A stretch of 64,000 nt of DNA, from contig JAAQVN010000001.1 in the NCBI GenBank assembly GCA_011754535.1, forward strand, positions 4,402,001-4,466,000, read 5' to 3'. Below are positions 30,416 through 39,486 of this stretch, piece after piece (the stretch's first letter is position 1; each line of letters starts with the position of its first letter). Source of the stretch: Enterobacter asburiae. Its GTDB lineage: Bacteria; Pseudomonadota; Gammaproteobacteria; Enterobacterales; Enterobacteriaceae. The notes under the pieces were generated by a model, which was not told where the DNA came from, made no database searches, and was given only the letters and a program-made list of their open reading frames with translations. The position numbers were made by a program, and so were the translations under genes.

Positions 30416-31169
30416 TATTCAATTCCTGATGTTCACTGTGCGAAAGCCCGAGTGCGGGCAACAAATCTTTGAAGTGGTCGAACACAACGTCCGGCTCACT
30501 CAGCGTGATGGCTTCACCGTAGTTGTAGCCATAGGTTAATCCGACGGAAGGACACCCAGCCGCTCGGGCAGCCAGAATATCATTACGTGAATCCCCGACA
30601 AAGAGCAGCTCCGCAGGCGTTAAGGATAATTTTCCTGCCACCAGCAACAGTGGTTCCGGATGCGGCTTTTTGTTCTGCACGTCATCCCCGCCTACAATCA
30701 CGGAGAAGTATTTCGCAATATCCAGCGCCTCCAGCAGCGGCGCAACAAACGGCGTCGGCTTGTTGGTCACCAGCCCCAGCGGGATCCCTTTGGCATGCAG
30801 CGCGCTCAAGGTTTCCAGGACGTCCGGGAACAGGAAGCTCCCCTCCTCGACGGTCTCTTCGTAGAAGCGGTCGAACAGCTTGCGAAGAATACGCAGCTGC
30901 TCATCCTGCGGGATATCGGCGTGATCGACGCTCGGTTTACCCTGCGCGGAACGCTGCGACGCGCGTTCCTGACGAGCCCAAGTTAACGCGCGCTCCATCA
31001 GGACATCGGCACCGTTGCCAATCCACGTAATAACACGATCTTCGCCCGCAACGGGCAGTTCAAGGGCGTACAACGCCTGGTCTACGGCGCTCGTTAAGCC
31101 CGGCGCGCTGTCGACCAGCGTGCCGTCGAGGTCGAATGCCACACCCCGAATTGCCTGCAATTTATCCAT
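30408..31169 (-). CDS. gph: Phosphoglycolate phosphatase Gph
   Basis: A 253-residue haloacid-dehalogenase phosphatase removing 2-phosphoglycolate formed during repair of oxidised DNA ends. The nucleophile motif [10 protein letters not shown] gives Asp13 and Asp15; later motifs are LVTNKPTPF and [15 protein letters not shown]. It overlaps rpe upstream and trpS downstream by eight bases each, so the three are translationally linked. Confidence 0.95.
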   Translation of the reverse strand: MDKLQAIRGVAFDLDGTLVDSAPGLTSAVDQALYALELPVAGEDRVITWIGNGADVLMERALTWARQERASQRSAQGKPSVDHADIPQDEQLRILRKLFDRFYEETVEEGSFLFPDVLETLSALHAKGIPLGLVTNKPTPFVAPLLEALDIAKYFSVIVGGDDVQNKKPHPEPLLLVAGKLSLTPAELLFVGDSRNDILAARAAGCPSVGLTYGYNYGEAITLSEPDVVFDHFKDLLPALGLSHSEHQELNND

Positions 31170-31839
31170 GACTTACCTTCGCCAGCTCTCGGCGCATTTC
31201 ATCAATGACTTTTTTATAATCCGGTTGGTCGAAAATTGCCGAACCTGCAACGAACATATCCGCGCCCGCTGCCGCAATTTCGCCAATGTTATTCACTTTC
31301 ACACCGCCGTCCACTTCCAGACGAATATCGTAGCCTGACTCGTCAATGCGACGGCGCACTTCGCGCAGCTTATCCAGCGTGTGGGGGATGAACGACTGGC
31401 CGCCAAAGCCCGGGTTAACGGACATCAGCAAAATCACGTCCAGCTTGTCCATAACGTAGTCCAGATAGCTCAGCGGCGTAGCCGGGTTAAACACCAGCCC
31501 CGCCTTACAGCCGTTCTCTTTGATCAGCTGCAGCGTGCGGTCAACGTGCTCGGAGGCTTCCGGATGGAAGGTGATGATGCTGGCGCCCGCTGCGGCGAAA
31601 TCTGGCACGATGCGATCGACAGGCTTCACCATCAGGTGAACGTCGATCGGTGCGGTAATGCCGTAGTTACGCAGCGCCTTGAGCACCATCGGACCGATGG
31701 TCAGATTGGGAACGTAGTGGTTATCCATAACGTCGAAATGGACGACATCTGCGCCAGCTGCGAGAGCTTTAGCCGTGTCTTCACCCAGGCGGGCAAAATC
31801 GGCCGACAGAATTGAGGGGGCAATCAAAAACTGTTTCAT
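31162..31839 (-). CDS. rpe: Ribulose-phosphate 3-epimerase Rpe
   Basis: A 225-residue TIM-barrel epimerase of the pentose phosphate pathway, interconverting ribulose 5-phosphate and xylulose 5-phosphate. Metal-binding and catalytic motifs are visible in [18 protein letters not shown], and LEVDGGV near residue 177. The ATG at 31839 (MKQFLIAPS) is used because the AGGAG ribosome site would be too close to the ATG two codons upstream. dam lies 41 bp upstream. Confidence 0.95.
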   Translation of the reverse strand: MKQFLIAPSILSADFARLGEDTAKALAAGADVVHFDVMDNHYVPNLTIGPMVLKALRNYGITAPIDVHLMVKPVDRIVPDFAAAGASIITFHPEASEHVDRTLQLIKENGCKAGLVFNPATPLSYLDYVMDKLDVILLMSVNPGFGGQSFIPHTLDKLREVRRRIDESGYDIRLEVDGGVKVNNIGEIAAAGADMFVAGSAIFDQPDYKKVIDEMRRELAKVSHG

Positions 31840-31880
31840 CCGCATCTCCTTGAAATGTATTTACCGGCGGGCAAAACGGC

Positions 31881-32693
31881 TCAGGGGCGATAAAGAGCCA
31901 GGAGTTCGTCCACCTTTTTACGTGTGCCGCCGTTGCTGCTAATGCTACGCCGCACCTTAACCTGAAAATGCTTCGCGGCTTTGTACCATTCGCGCGTATC
32001 AGGGGTATCGTGATTTGAAATTAACACCGGAATTCTTTTGCTGACCAGCTTTTCCGCCATCTCCGCCAGACGGGCCTGTTCGGCCGGGCTGAAACTGTTG
32101 GTGTGGTAGGCGGTGAAGTTCGCCGTCGCAGACAGCGGCGCGTAAGGAGGATCGCAGTAAACCACCGAATTTACGCCTGCTAGCTCCATACACTCTTCAT
32201 AGGAGAGGCAGTGGAATTCTGCATTCTGCGCTTTTTCCGCAAAGTGATACAGCTCGTCCTGCGGGAAATACGGGCGCTTATAGCGACCAAACGGCACGTT
32301 AAATTCACCGCGCAGATTATACCGACACAGGCCGTTGTAACCATGGCGGTTGAGATAAAGGAACAGCAGCGCGCGGCGGAACGGATCCTGGCTCTGATTA
32401 AACTCCGTGCGGAACTGGTAGTAGACGTCAGGGTTGTTGTTCTCTGGGGTAAACAGCTTGCGCGCCTCTTCCACATACTCATCGGTACGCAGCTTAACAA
32501 TGTTATAGAGGCTGATAAGGTCGCTGTTGATATCCGCCAGGATATAACGAGAAAAATCGGTGTTCAGGAACACCGATCCCGCGCCCACGAAGGGCTCGAT
32601 AAGACACTCGCCTTTTGGCAGGTGCTTTTTAATATCATCGAGCAGGGGGTATTTCCCCCCTGCCCATTTCAGAAAAGCGCGATTTTTTTTCAT
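31881..32693 (-). CDS. dam: DNA adenine methylase Dam
   Basis: A 270-residue methyltransferase modifying adenine in GATC, guiding mismatch repair and replication timing. The SAM-binding motif is FVGAGSVF near residue 35 and the catalytic DPPY is at 181-184. It ends at LYRP, about eight residues shorter than the E. coli protein, which has a short extra tail. It lies between damX and rpe as in E. coli, 67 bp after damX. Confidence 0.96.
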   Translation of the reverse strand: MKKNRAFLKWAGGKYPLLDDIKKHLPKGECLIEPFVGAGSVFLNTDFSRYILADINSDLISLYNIVKLRTDEYVEEARKLFTPENNNPDVYYQFRTEFNQSQDPFRRALLFLYLNRHGYNGLCRYNLRGEFNVPFGRYKRPYFPQDELYHFAEKAQNAEFHCLSYEECMELAGVNSVVYCDPPYAPLSATANFTAYHTNSFSPAEQARLAEMAEKLVSKRIPVLISNHDTPDTREWYKAAKHFQVKVRRSISSNGGTRKKVDELLALYRP

Positions 32694-32760
32694 GCTGACT
32701 AACTGATTACACCTTCTCCGGCTGTGGAGAAAGCTCCGACAGCATCCTGCGCTTTAAACA

Positions 32761-34062
32761 TTACTTCAGATCGGCCTGCACCTGATGAATCGGCTTCGCC
32801 CATGGGTTCTTAGCCTGAACATCAGCAGGCAGCGACGCCACGGCGCGTTTCGCTTCATCTTTGGAAGCGTAAACACCGCTTACCAGCACATACCACGGCT
32901 GACCGTTACGGGTCGTCTGATAAACCACGTAGTTTTTCAGATTCGATTTCTTCGCCCAGCCGTTGAGGTTGTCATAGTTAGACGAACTGCTCAACTGCAG
33001 CGTGTAGTTGCTGGATGGCGCAGATTTCAGCGAACCGACGTTGCCAGCGGTTTTACCTGCTGCTGCACTGGAAGCCGTCGCCGTTGCGGCAGGCGCAGCG
33101 GTGGCAGCAGGTGCCGTTGTAGTTGCCGTCGCTTTCGGCGCAGTCTGCGTGACTGGCGCTTTAGCTGGTTCGCTTACTGCAGCCGTTTCTGTGCGTTTCG
33201 GCTGTGCCGGTGCGGCTTTCACTTCAGGCGCTTTTACCACGGCCTGAGGTTTGGTTTCACGCTTAGGCTCAATGACCGCCTGCTTACGTTCAGGACGTGT
33301 TGCAGTTTGCGTCTGGCGCGGCTTGGTTTCCGTTGCTGCAGTCTGCGGCTGAGCGGTAGAACCGTGAATCGGCGCGACGGTTGCAGGTTCAGTTGGCAGC
33401 GTAGAGTTAACCACGACGTTATCAACCTGCTGCTGGTTTTGCGGCTGCATCAGCGCATTGTTCAGGTCTCCCTGAACTTCAACACGCTGCTGGCCTTGAG
33501 GCGTGACAGGGGACTGGCCCTGAGCAGGCGTTGACGAAACAGGCGGCAGAGAAACATCCTGCGGCGTCGTTGTGTTGCTGGCAGTCTGCTCAGCAGAAGT
33601 GGTACCCGGCGCTGGCTGTGCACCATTCGCCTGATCCGTCGCATCATTACCGGAGAGGTTGATGCTCTTCTCTGCGGAGGCGGTTTGTTCGGTTGAGTTG
33701 GTGGACGGTGCTTTCAGCGCGGAGCCAATGCCAACAATCAGCAGTACAAGCACCAGAACGCCAAGCCCCATCATAATGTACTGACGGGAGGCCGGTTTTT
33801 GCGCAGCGGCTTTTTTACGTTTACGCGGGCGACGCTCTACAGGCTGTTCGTCCATTGAATCTTCTTCGGACTCATAATCCTCTTCTTCTCGCTCATCACG
33901 CGCGTTGCGGCTGCGCGAAGGGCGACGATCGTCTGCATCCAGATCAACATCGTCAAAGTTGATCTGCGGCTCGTTATCACGTTCTGAAGATTGACGAGAA
34001 CGACCAGTACGACGATCGCTGGGATCGGGTTTCAGCTCGTCTTCTGGTTTGAATTCATCCAT
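32761..34062 (-). CDS. damX: Cell division protein DamX (SPOR domain)
   Basis: A 433-residue bitopic inner-membrane protein of the septal ring. An acidic then basic cytoplasmic part (RRPRKRKK before the membrane) leads to one transmembrane helix at about 95-116. A long low-complexity periplasmic linker rich in Ala, Thr, Pro and Gln follows, and the last 85 or so residues ([18 protein letters not shown] onward) are a SPOR domain that binds denuded peptidoglycan at the division site. The linker differs in length from E. coli, as expected for unconstrained sequence. Confidence 0.94.
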   Translation of the reverse strand: MDEFKPEDELKPDPSDRRTGRSRQSSERDNEPQINFDDVDLDADDRRPSRSRNARDEREEEDYESEEDSMDEQPVERRPRKRKKAAAQKPASRQYIMMGLGVLVLVLLIVGIGSALKAPSTNSTEQTASAEKSINLSGNDATDQANGAQPAPGTTSAEQTASNTTTPQDVSLPPVSSTPAQGQSPVTPQGQQRVEVQGDLNNALMQPQNQQQVDNVVVNSTLPTEPATVAPIHGSTAQPQTAATETKPRQTQTATRPERKQAVIEPKRETKPQAVVKAPEVKAAPAQPKRTETAAVSEPAKAPVTQTAPKATATTTAPAATAAPAATATASSAAAGKTAGNVGSLKSAPSSNYTLQLSSSSNYDNLNGWAKKSNLKNYVVYQTTRNGQPWYVLVSGVYASKDEAKRAVASLPADVQAKNPWAKPIHQVQADLK

Positions 34063-34154
34063 TTAACACCCCACTCAAAGGCTTATGCCTACGTCTTTGC
34101 ATTTCGCCTGAAGCTAAACGACCACCGGTAACAGTGGCCTGACCTTTCTAGTTG

Positions 34155-35243
34155 TTACGCCTGCTGGCAATCAGCAATAGCGCCAAGAACGACATCGTGC
34201 GACACTCCGCCGCGCACTTCACTCTTCCCTATTGCAAGCGGGAGTACAAGACGCATCTCACCTGCCAATACTTTTTTATCGCGCATCATGTGGGGTAAAT
34301 ACGCTTGCGCCGACATCTCTTGCGGCCCGGTTACCGGCAAACCCGCACGTTCAAGTAGTGCAATGATACGTGCCGTTTCTTCCGGTTTAAACTGCCCAAG
34401 GCGTTCAGAGGTGCGGGCTGCCATGACCATGCCGGCCGAGACGGCTTCACCGTGCAGCCAGTTGCCGTAACCCATTTCGGCTTCAATGGCGTGGCCAAAC
34501 GTATGCCCAAGATTCAGTAAAGCACGTAAGCCCGTTTCACGCTCGTCTGCGGCGACAACTTCTGCTTTCAGCTCACAACAACGACGAATGCAGTATGCCA
34601 GTTTCGCCTCATCCAGGCGCAGCAACGCATCCATATTCTCTTCAAGCCAGTTAAAGAACTCGCCATCCAGAATAATGCCGTATTTGATCACTTCAGCCAG
34701 GCCAGAAGCCAGCTCGCGCTTCGGCAGGGTTTTCAGACAGTCGAGATCCACCACCACCGACGCAGGCTGGTAGAACGCGCCAATCATGTTTTTGCCGAGG
34801 GGATGGTTAACTGCCGTTTTGCCACCCACAGAGGAGTCGACCTGAGACAGCAATGTGGTCGGGATTTGAATAAAACGGACGCCACGTTGGTAGCTTGCGG
34901 CCGCAAAGCCGGTCAGATCGCCCACAACACCGCCGCCCAGGGCAAGCAGTGTTGTATCGCGACCGTGCGGTTTTTGCAGCAATGCGGTAAAGACGGTATC
35001 AAGCACCGTCAGGCTTTTATACTGCTCGCCATCGGGCAGAATCACACTGTCGACTTTTACGCCTGCCTGCTCAAGCAGGTGGCGTACGCGGTCGAGATAA
35101 AGCGGAGCCAGCGTCTCATTGGTGACCAGCATCGCCTGATCACCCGCTTTTAGTGGTAAAAAGGAAGCTGGGTCGTTAAACAAACCAGCCGCGATGGTGA
35201 TAGGGTAACTACGTTCCCCGAGAGTAACTGTAATCCTCTCCAT
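34155..35243 (-). CDS. aroB: 3-dehydroquinate synthase AroB
   Basis: A 362-residue NAD- and zinc-dependent enzyme for the second step of the shikimate pathway. The NAD-binding [13 protein letters not shown] and the metal-binding [12 protein letters not shown] regions are clear. It follows aroK after 57 bp, giving the aroKB unit that supplies chorismate, which PabA/PabB also use. damX lies 92 bp downstream. Confidence 0.96.
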   Translation of the reverse strand: MERITVTLGERSYPITIAAGLFNDPASFLPLKAGDQAMLVTNETLAPLYLDRVRHLLEQAGVKVDSVILPDGEQYKSLTVLDTVFTALLQKPHGRDTTLLALGGGVVGDLTGFAAASYQRGVRFIQIPTTLLSQVDSSVGGKTAVNHPLGKNMIGAFYQPASVVVDLDCLKTLPKRELASGLAEVIKYGIILDGEFFNWLEENMDALLRLDEAKLAYCIRRCCELKAEVVAADERETGLRALLNLGHTFGHAIEAEMGYGNWLHGEAVSAGMVMAARTSERLGQFKPEETARIIALLERAGLPVTGPQEMSAQAYLPHMMRDKKVLAGEMRLVLPLAIGKSEVRGGVSHDVVLGAIADCQQA

Positions 35244-35300
35244 GACGCGACATCCACCTTTAATGCTTTTACCCGCAGGCGAGTGTATATAAAGCCAGAA

Positions 35301-35822
35301 TCAGTTGCTTTCCAGCATATGAATAATCTGGTTTGCAACCACTTTAGCGCTCTGATCGTCAGTACGAATGGTCACATCGGCAATCTCTTCATACAGCGGA
35401 TTGCGTTCATCGGCCAACGCTTCCAGAACTTCGCGTGGTGGCGTTTCAACCTGCAGCAGCGGGCGCTTTTTATCGCGCTGCGTACGTGCCAGCTGTTTCT
35501 CAATGGTCGTCTCGAGATAGACCACTACGCCACGGGCGGAGAGACGGTTGCGGGTTTCGCGAGATTTCACAGAGCCGCCGCCTGTTGCCAGTACGATGCC
35601 CTGTTTTTCCGTGAGTTCGTTGATCACTTTTTCTTCTCGGTCACGGAAACCTTCTTCGCCTTCTACATCGAAAACCCAGCCCACATCAGCTCCGGTTCGT
35701 TTCTCAATCTCTTGATCAGAATCGTAAAATTCCATATTGAGTTGTTGAGCTAACTGACGCCCAATAGTGCTTTTGCCGGCACCCATAGGCCCAACCAGAA
35801 AGATATTGCGTTTCTCTGCCAT
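35301..35822 (-). CDS. aroK: Shikimate kinase I AroK
   Basis: A 173-residue NMP-kinase-fold enzyme phosphorylating shikimate. The P-loop GPMGAGKST is at residues 11-19, [11 protein letters not shown] follows, and LATGGGSV binds substrate. The start at 35822 ([11 protein letters not shown]) matches the known protein; an ATG 18 codons upstream opens the same frame but has no family support. It is the promoter-proximal gene of aroKB. Confidence 0.96.
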   Translation of the reverse strand: MAEKRNIFLVGPMGAGKSTIGRQLAQQLNMEFYDSDQEIEKRTGADVGWVFDVEGEEGFRDREEKVINELTEKQGIVLATGGGSVKSRETRNRLSARGVVVYLETTIEKQLARTQRDKKRPLLQVETPPREVLEALADERNPLYEEIADVTIRTDDQSAKVVANQIIHMLESN

Positions 35823-36108
35823 TTTATCGGTACTACTAAGACTATTCGTTAATGGTAATCCCCGCTTCGCAGACACCCGGCGTAGCAGGACATGAACTGA
35901 AACCTCATATGCAATAGAGCGAGAGTCAGACTAAAAATTATCTCAATACTCCGGCTTGTTTGGCAACTGATTAAATCACCGCGCCGGGCGCATAAGGTAA
36001 TAAGACGTAAGTCCAACTCAAATCGGTACTCCTTGTATGCTAATTCATGCCCCACGTCAAACATCTGCAACAAACTGAATGCAAAATCATTGCGGGGATC
36101 GTTACCCG
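35823..36108. promoter_or_regulatory. hofQ-aroK intergenic region
   Basis: A 286 bp AT-richer gap between hofQ and aroK on the same strand, expected to hold the aroK promoters. I see no conserved gene; a 74-codon ORF on the minus strand lacks any recognisable feature. No operator could be placed with confidence. Confidence 0.4.
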
Positions 36109-37347
36109 CTAGTGAATACCGACCAGACGTGGCGTAATAAACACCACTAACTCACGCCGCTCATTATCTTTTCCATCATGGCGAAAAAGCTGTCCCAGCC
36201 AGGGGATGTTCCCAAGCCCGGGCACGCTGTCGCTGCCGGTTTTGTTCTTTTGCGAAAAAATTCCGCCCAGCGCCAGCGTTTCTCCACTTTTTACCTCCAC
36301 CTGGGTTTCTATCTCCTGCTTGTCGATAGCCAGCGTTTCTCCATCGGCCTGCTGCAATACCTGTCCCGGCATGTTTTCACTGATGTGTAACTTCAGGCGC
36401 ACGCGCCCGCCGGGCAATACTACCGGCGTGACCTCCATTCCGAGTACCGCCTCTTTGAACTCCACCGAGGTCGCCCCGCTTTCACCGCTTGAAACCTGAT
36501 ACGGGATCTCGCTTCCCTGCTTGATGCTGGCCGGTTGCATGTGCGAGGCCAGCAGCCGCGGGCTGGCGATGATATCGACCTGCTGTTTTTGCTCCAGCGC
36601 AGAGAGCTCCAGATCCAACAGCCTGCCGTTAATCCGCCCGATGTTAAACCCCACATGCGTGGTAGCACTGGCCACAGAAAGATCGCTGCCAAGCGTCGTG
36701 ATCTGTCCAACCTTGCCCGCCTCAGTGGCCTCGGCAAGATTCCACTTCACCCCCAACTCACGCAGGCTTTTTTCATTAATGGTGACAATGTGCGCCGCCA
36801 GCTCAACCTGCTCGACGGGAATATCCATCTGAGCCGCCCACTGCTGCAGCGCCTCCAGCACCGCCTGGCTATCCCTGACCAGCAGACGGTTAGTGCGTTT
36901 GTCGACAGATAAACTCCCCTTTGGACTCAGGAGCGTTTCCGCAGCTTTTTGCAATTCTCCGGCATCCGCATAAGAAAATGGGATGCTTTTTGAGACCAGC
37001 GGTGCATCAAGTTGACGACGCGCCCGCTCCTGCTCTAAACGTTCCCGCTGCTCGCGCTGCCATGCCGCGGTATGAACATAAAAAATACCGCCCTCCTCAC
37101 GCAAAACGAGCCCGACGCTGGTGACAACCGTCTGTAACGCCTGCCGCCAGGGGACGCGCGTCAGGTTAAGCGAGAGCGTGCCGCTGACATCCGGCGATAC
37201 CACCAGATTACGGTTCTCCTGCGTAACCAGCGCCTGTAGCACCTGAACCACCGGCACGTCATCCACCACCAGCGTGACCGGCTTTGGCGCGGCGGCCCAC
37301 AGCGGGCGGCTGAACGCCAGCAGCAACAGCACTATCCTTAACTTCAT
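36109..37347 (-). CDS. hofQ: Secretin-family DNA uptake protein HofQ
   Basis: A 412-residue outer-membrane secretin related to PilQ/ComE, proposed to pass DNA for use as nutrient. A signal peptide (MKLRIVLLLLAFSRPLWAAA) is followed by a short N0/STN-like domain (VPVVQVLQALVTQENRNLVV) and the secretin core with SGATSVEFKEAVLGMEVTP and SGETLALGGIFSQ. The start at 37347 gives the E. coli length. It overlaps hofP by about 89 bp and is the last gene of hofMNOPQ. Confidence 0.9.
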   Translation of the reverse strand: MKLRIVLLLLAFSRPLWAAAPKPVTLVVDDVPVVQVLQALVTQENRNLVVSPDVSGTLSLNLTRVPWRQALQTVVTSVGLVLREEGGIFYVHTAAWQREQRERLEQERARRQLDAPLVSKSIPFSYADAGELQKAAETLLSPKGSLSVDKRTNRLLVRDSQAVLEALQQWAAQMDIPVEQVELAAHIVTINEKSLRELGVKWNLAEATEAGKVGQITTLGSDLSVASATTHVGFNIGRINGRLLDLELSALEQKQQVDIIASPRLLASHMQPASIKQGSEIPYQVSSGESGATSVEFKEAVLGMEVTPVVLPGGRVRLKLHISENMPGQVLQQADGETLAIDKQEIETQVEVKSGETLALGGIFSQKNKTGSDSVPGLGNIPWLGQLFRHDGKDNERRELVVFITPRLVGIH

Positions 37348-37663
37348 TTTTATCCTTTCCTTCTCGTTGCCACGCCCATTCTTCGGGATCGCATGTGTCA
37401 CCCACATCAACAACCAGTTCCGTTTCATTGATGGCCGTTATCCGCCAGCCCGCCGGGAAACGTTCCTGCGCTTTCAGGCGATGCCAGCGCCGTTGCCCAT
37501 CCTGTAAAATGCCAACGCGCTGCTGCCCTCCTACCATTCCGCGGTAGTGCCACTGTGCCAGCTCGGCTGTGGCGCAGGGGTCATCCGGCGGGCGAAAGGG
37601 ATCGCGCATGCCGGTCAACAGCAGCGCCGAGCAAACCAGCAGGTATCTCGCGCTATTTCGCAT
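37259..37663 (-). CDS. hofP: HofP pilus-assembly-like protein
   Basis: A 134-residue protein in the position and with the length of HofP, a PilP-like periplasmic partner of the secretin. After an N-terminal hydrophobic segment (YLLVCSALLLTG) comes MRDPFRPPDDPC, the PilP-type start of the mature part. Its ATG at 37663 overlaps the true-frame end of hofO. Because of a frameshift in hofO the reading frame is also open back to the hofO start, giving a 282-codon fused ORF. Confidence 0.8.
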   Translation of the reverse strand: MRNSARYLLVCSALLLTGMRDPFRPPDDPCATAELAQWHYRGMVGGQQRVGILQDGQRRWHRLKAQERFPAGWRITAINETELVVDVGDTCDPEEWAWQREGKDKNEVKDSAVAAGVQPPAVGRRAKAGHAGGG

Positions 37664-38107
37664 GTTCCAGCTCCAGCCGCAGGCGTAACGCCGTATTTTG
37701 TGGCGAAAGCGTAAAAGCAGCGATCCGTACATCCCGCTGCGCCAGCCGGGAAAAAGAGGAGGGATCGCCTGCCACTCCGCCTCCAGCGCCAGTTCTCCGC
37801 CATTCTGCAACGGCTTCCAGTGAAGGAGCCTTGTGCCCTCCCCCTGAAAATCGAGCGGTGAAAAGGGCTTTAGCTCCAGTGCCGTCCGGGTTTGCGGGCT
37901 AAACGGCGCCTGGCTGGCGGTGGGCCACAGCGACGCGTTAGTCCGCACGGCCTGGATCAACTGCTGCTGTCGCTCAGCACACTGCTGCTCTACTGGCCGG
38001 AGCAATACGCCCGATGCTGCCAGCCCCATCAGGAGAATAGCCAGCCCCCCGCAGACCAGCCGACACCAGGGACGACTTTCACACCAGCGTTCTAACAAGG
38101 TGTCCAC
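37653..38107 (-). pseudogene. hofO: HofO with a single-base frameshift
   Basis: A PilO-like inner-membrane protein of the competence-type pilus machinery. From the GTG at 38107 the frame reads a hydrophobic anchor near residues 16-37, then family-like PFSPLDFQGEGTRLL and GGELALEAEWQAIPPLF. At a run of five T (37751-37755) the frame changes: the homologous ending SRLAQRDVRIAAFTLSPQ...LELEHAK, stopping at 37653, is in the -1 frame. As read here, translation instead runs into hofP. One missing T restores a 151-residue protein, so either a real mutation or a sequencing error in the homopolymer. Confidence 0.72.
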
Positions 38108-38110
38108 GCG

Positions 38111-38593
38111 TTACCCCTCGCTTTTCAGGTGCAGAGTGAACATCCAGCGCCCCTGGCTATCCTGCCGGAGTTCCCCCTCTGGCCCGGTCGTAAAGCCGTC
38201 TATGTGCTCCAGCCCATTACGTAAGGCAGAGAGCGCCGGCAGGGTGGTGGCATATCCGATCAACATCAGAGCTGGAGGCTGATAACGCAGCTCTGTCAGC
38301 CAGACCTGCGCAGGCATAGCGCCAGAAAGTGTCTCCAGCACCCGTTGCCATGCGCGGCGCGGCGGCGTGCCAGCAGGTTTCTGCGCCTCTGCTGTGGGTC
38401 GCTGGCGAGACACAAGGCCACGCTGCACGGACTGCGTACCCGCCAGTTGAGCCTGTAGCGCGCGCAGCGTTACCAGATGGTTCATCCTTACGCTAAAAAC
38501 GGCCAGCAGCATGAGCAGCAATGCGCCGCCCCAGAAACGCAGGCATCGCGCGCGCCGCTGCTGACGCCAGGGCAGGAAGTTGGTCATGTTCAT
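38111..38593 (-). CDS. hofN: HofN PilN-like protein
   Basis: A 160-residue single-pass inner-membrane protein of the PilN type. The start MNMTNFLPWRQQRR is typical: a short cytoplasmic peptide with NFLPWR, which in PilN docks on the actin-like PilM, followed by a membrane helix at about 21-36. It is somewhat shorter than the E. coli protein as I recall it. Start chosen by the ATGA overlap with hofM; hofO begins three bases after its stop. Confidence 0.85.
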   Translation of the reverse strand: MNMTNFLPWRQQRRARCLRFWGGALLLMLLAVFSVRMNHLVTLRALQAQLAGTQSVQRGLVSRQRPTAEAQKPAGTPPRRAWQRVLETLSGAMPAQVWLTELRYQPPALMLIGYATTLPALSALRNGLEHIDGFTTGPEGELRQDSQGRWMFTLHLKSEG

Positions 38594-39366
38594 TCAGGCA
38601 CCTCGCTCATGGCCAGCGCCAGCGCGACGGTATAGTCAGCCCCGCATTCGGGAAGAGGCGCATGCCAGCGCTGCAGCGTTTCCCATGGGGTTCGTTCGGC
38701 ATCAAAGAGCGCGATGTCGTTCTGGCTGAGAACCAGCAGCGCCGCCAGCTCAGTGACGTTTTCTGCTTCAGCGGTATAACGACGCCCCCACTGATGGCGC
38801 ATGGCCCACAGCCATTGATGCGCATCCCGCCAGGCGACGCACTGCGTCGGCGCTACCGCAGGCAGCAGGTTCGCCAACGCGCTGGCATCCGGAGTGATGG
38901 TAGCCAGCCGCAAACGTAGCGTTTTCGCCAGACTCAGAAGCGTTTCAACCTCTTTGTTTTGTGCAGCAGTCACGTGAAACGTATTGCTGAAGGTGTCCTG
39001 GGTGTAGTCGAAACAGAGGGACTCTGCAGACATCTCCAGTTCGCGCGAGAGCGCCGCCCCCAGCCACGAGAGCTGCTCGCTGTCGCGCAATGCAAGTGCT
39101 GGACGAGGCAACGATTTTTGCAGAGTCCGTGCAGCAGGGAAGGAGAGAAACACCCGGTGGTAGTGCGGTAGCGCTTTCCGCCAGCCGCGTAAGGCATCGG
39201 TCAGCGCTTCTGGCTGACAAATTTTGCCGTCACGAATGATGCCTTCGGCCAGAGGAATGGCCCACCAGCGGCGTAAGCACCAGCCGCCTCTCTCCCGGGC
39301 CAGCGCCGCAATCAGCACCCTATCCTGTTGAATATGCACGCCCGTTTGCCATGTTTTGAAAGCCAT
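38590..39366 (-). CDS. hofM: HofM PilM-like protein
   Basis: A 258-residue cytoplasmic protein resembling the actin-like PilM subunit of type IV pilus systems. It is the first gene of hofMNOPQ, divergent from mrcA with a 120 bp gap. Sequence conservation is low outside close relatives, so the call leans on order and length. The whole operon is homologous to DNA-uptake genes, but natural competence is not demonstrated by the sequence. Confidence 0.85.
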   Translation of the reverse strand: MAFKTWQTGVHIQQDRVLIAALARERGGWCLRRWWAIPLAEGIIRDGKICQPEALTDALRGWRKALPHYHRVFLSFPAARTLQKSLPRPALALRDSEQLSWLGAALSRELEMSAESLCFDYTQDTFSNTFHVTAAQNKEVETLLSLAKTLRLRLATITPDASALANLLPAVAPTQCVAWRDAHQWLWAMRHQWGRRYTAEAENVTELAALLVLSQNDIALFDAERTPWETLQRWHAPLPECGADYTVALALAMSEVPE

Positions 39367-39486
39367 GCTTCACGATCTCCTTATCGCCCGTCGCCTTGAC
39401 GGCTATATCAATGAATCAGGCTTGCCTTTATACTACCGCGCGATTGTTTAGAAACTGCCCAAGTGAAACCAAATGGGAAATCTCCG

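Noticed and set aside
35849..36073. A 74-codon minus-strand ORF in the hofQ-aroK gap
   Set aside because: No recognisable features; region is expected to be the aroK promoter.
39396..39434. TTGACG and TATACT as an mrcA promoter pair
   Set aside because: The spacing is 27 bp, far from 17, so the pair is not credible as a single sigma-70 promoter.
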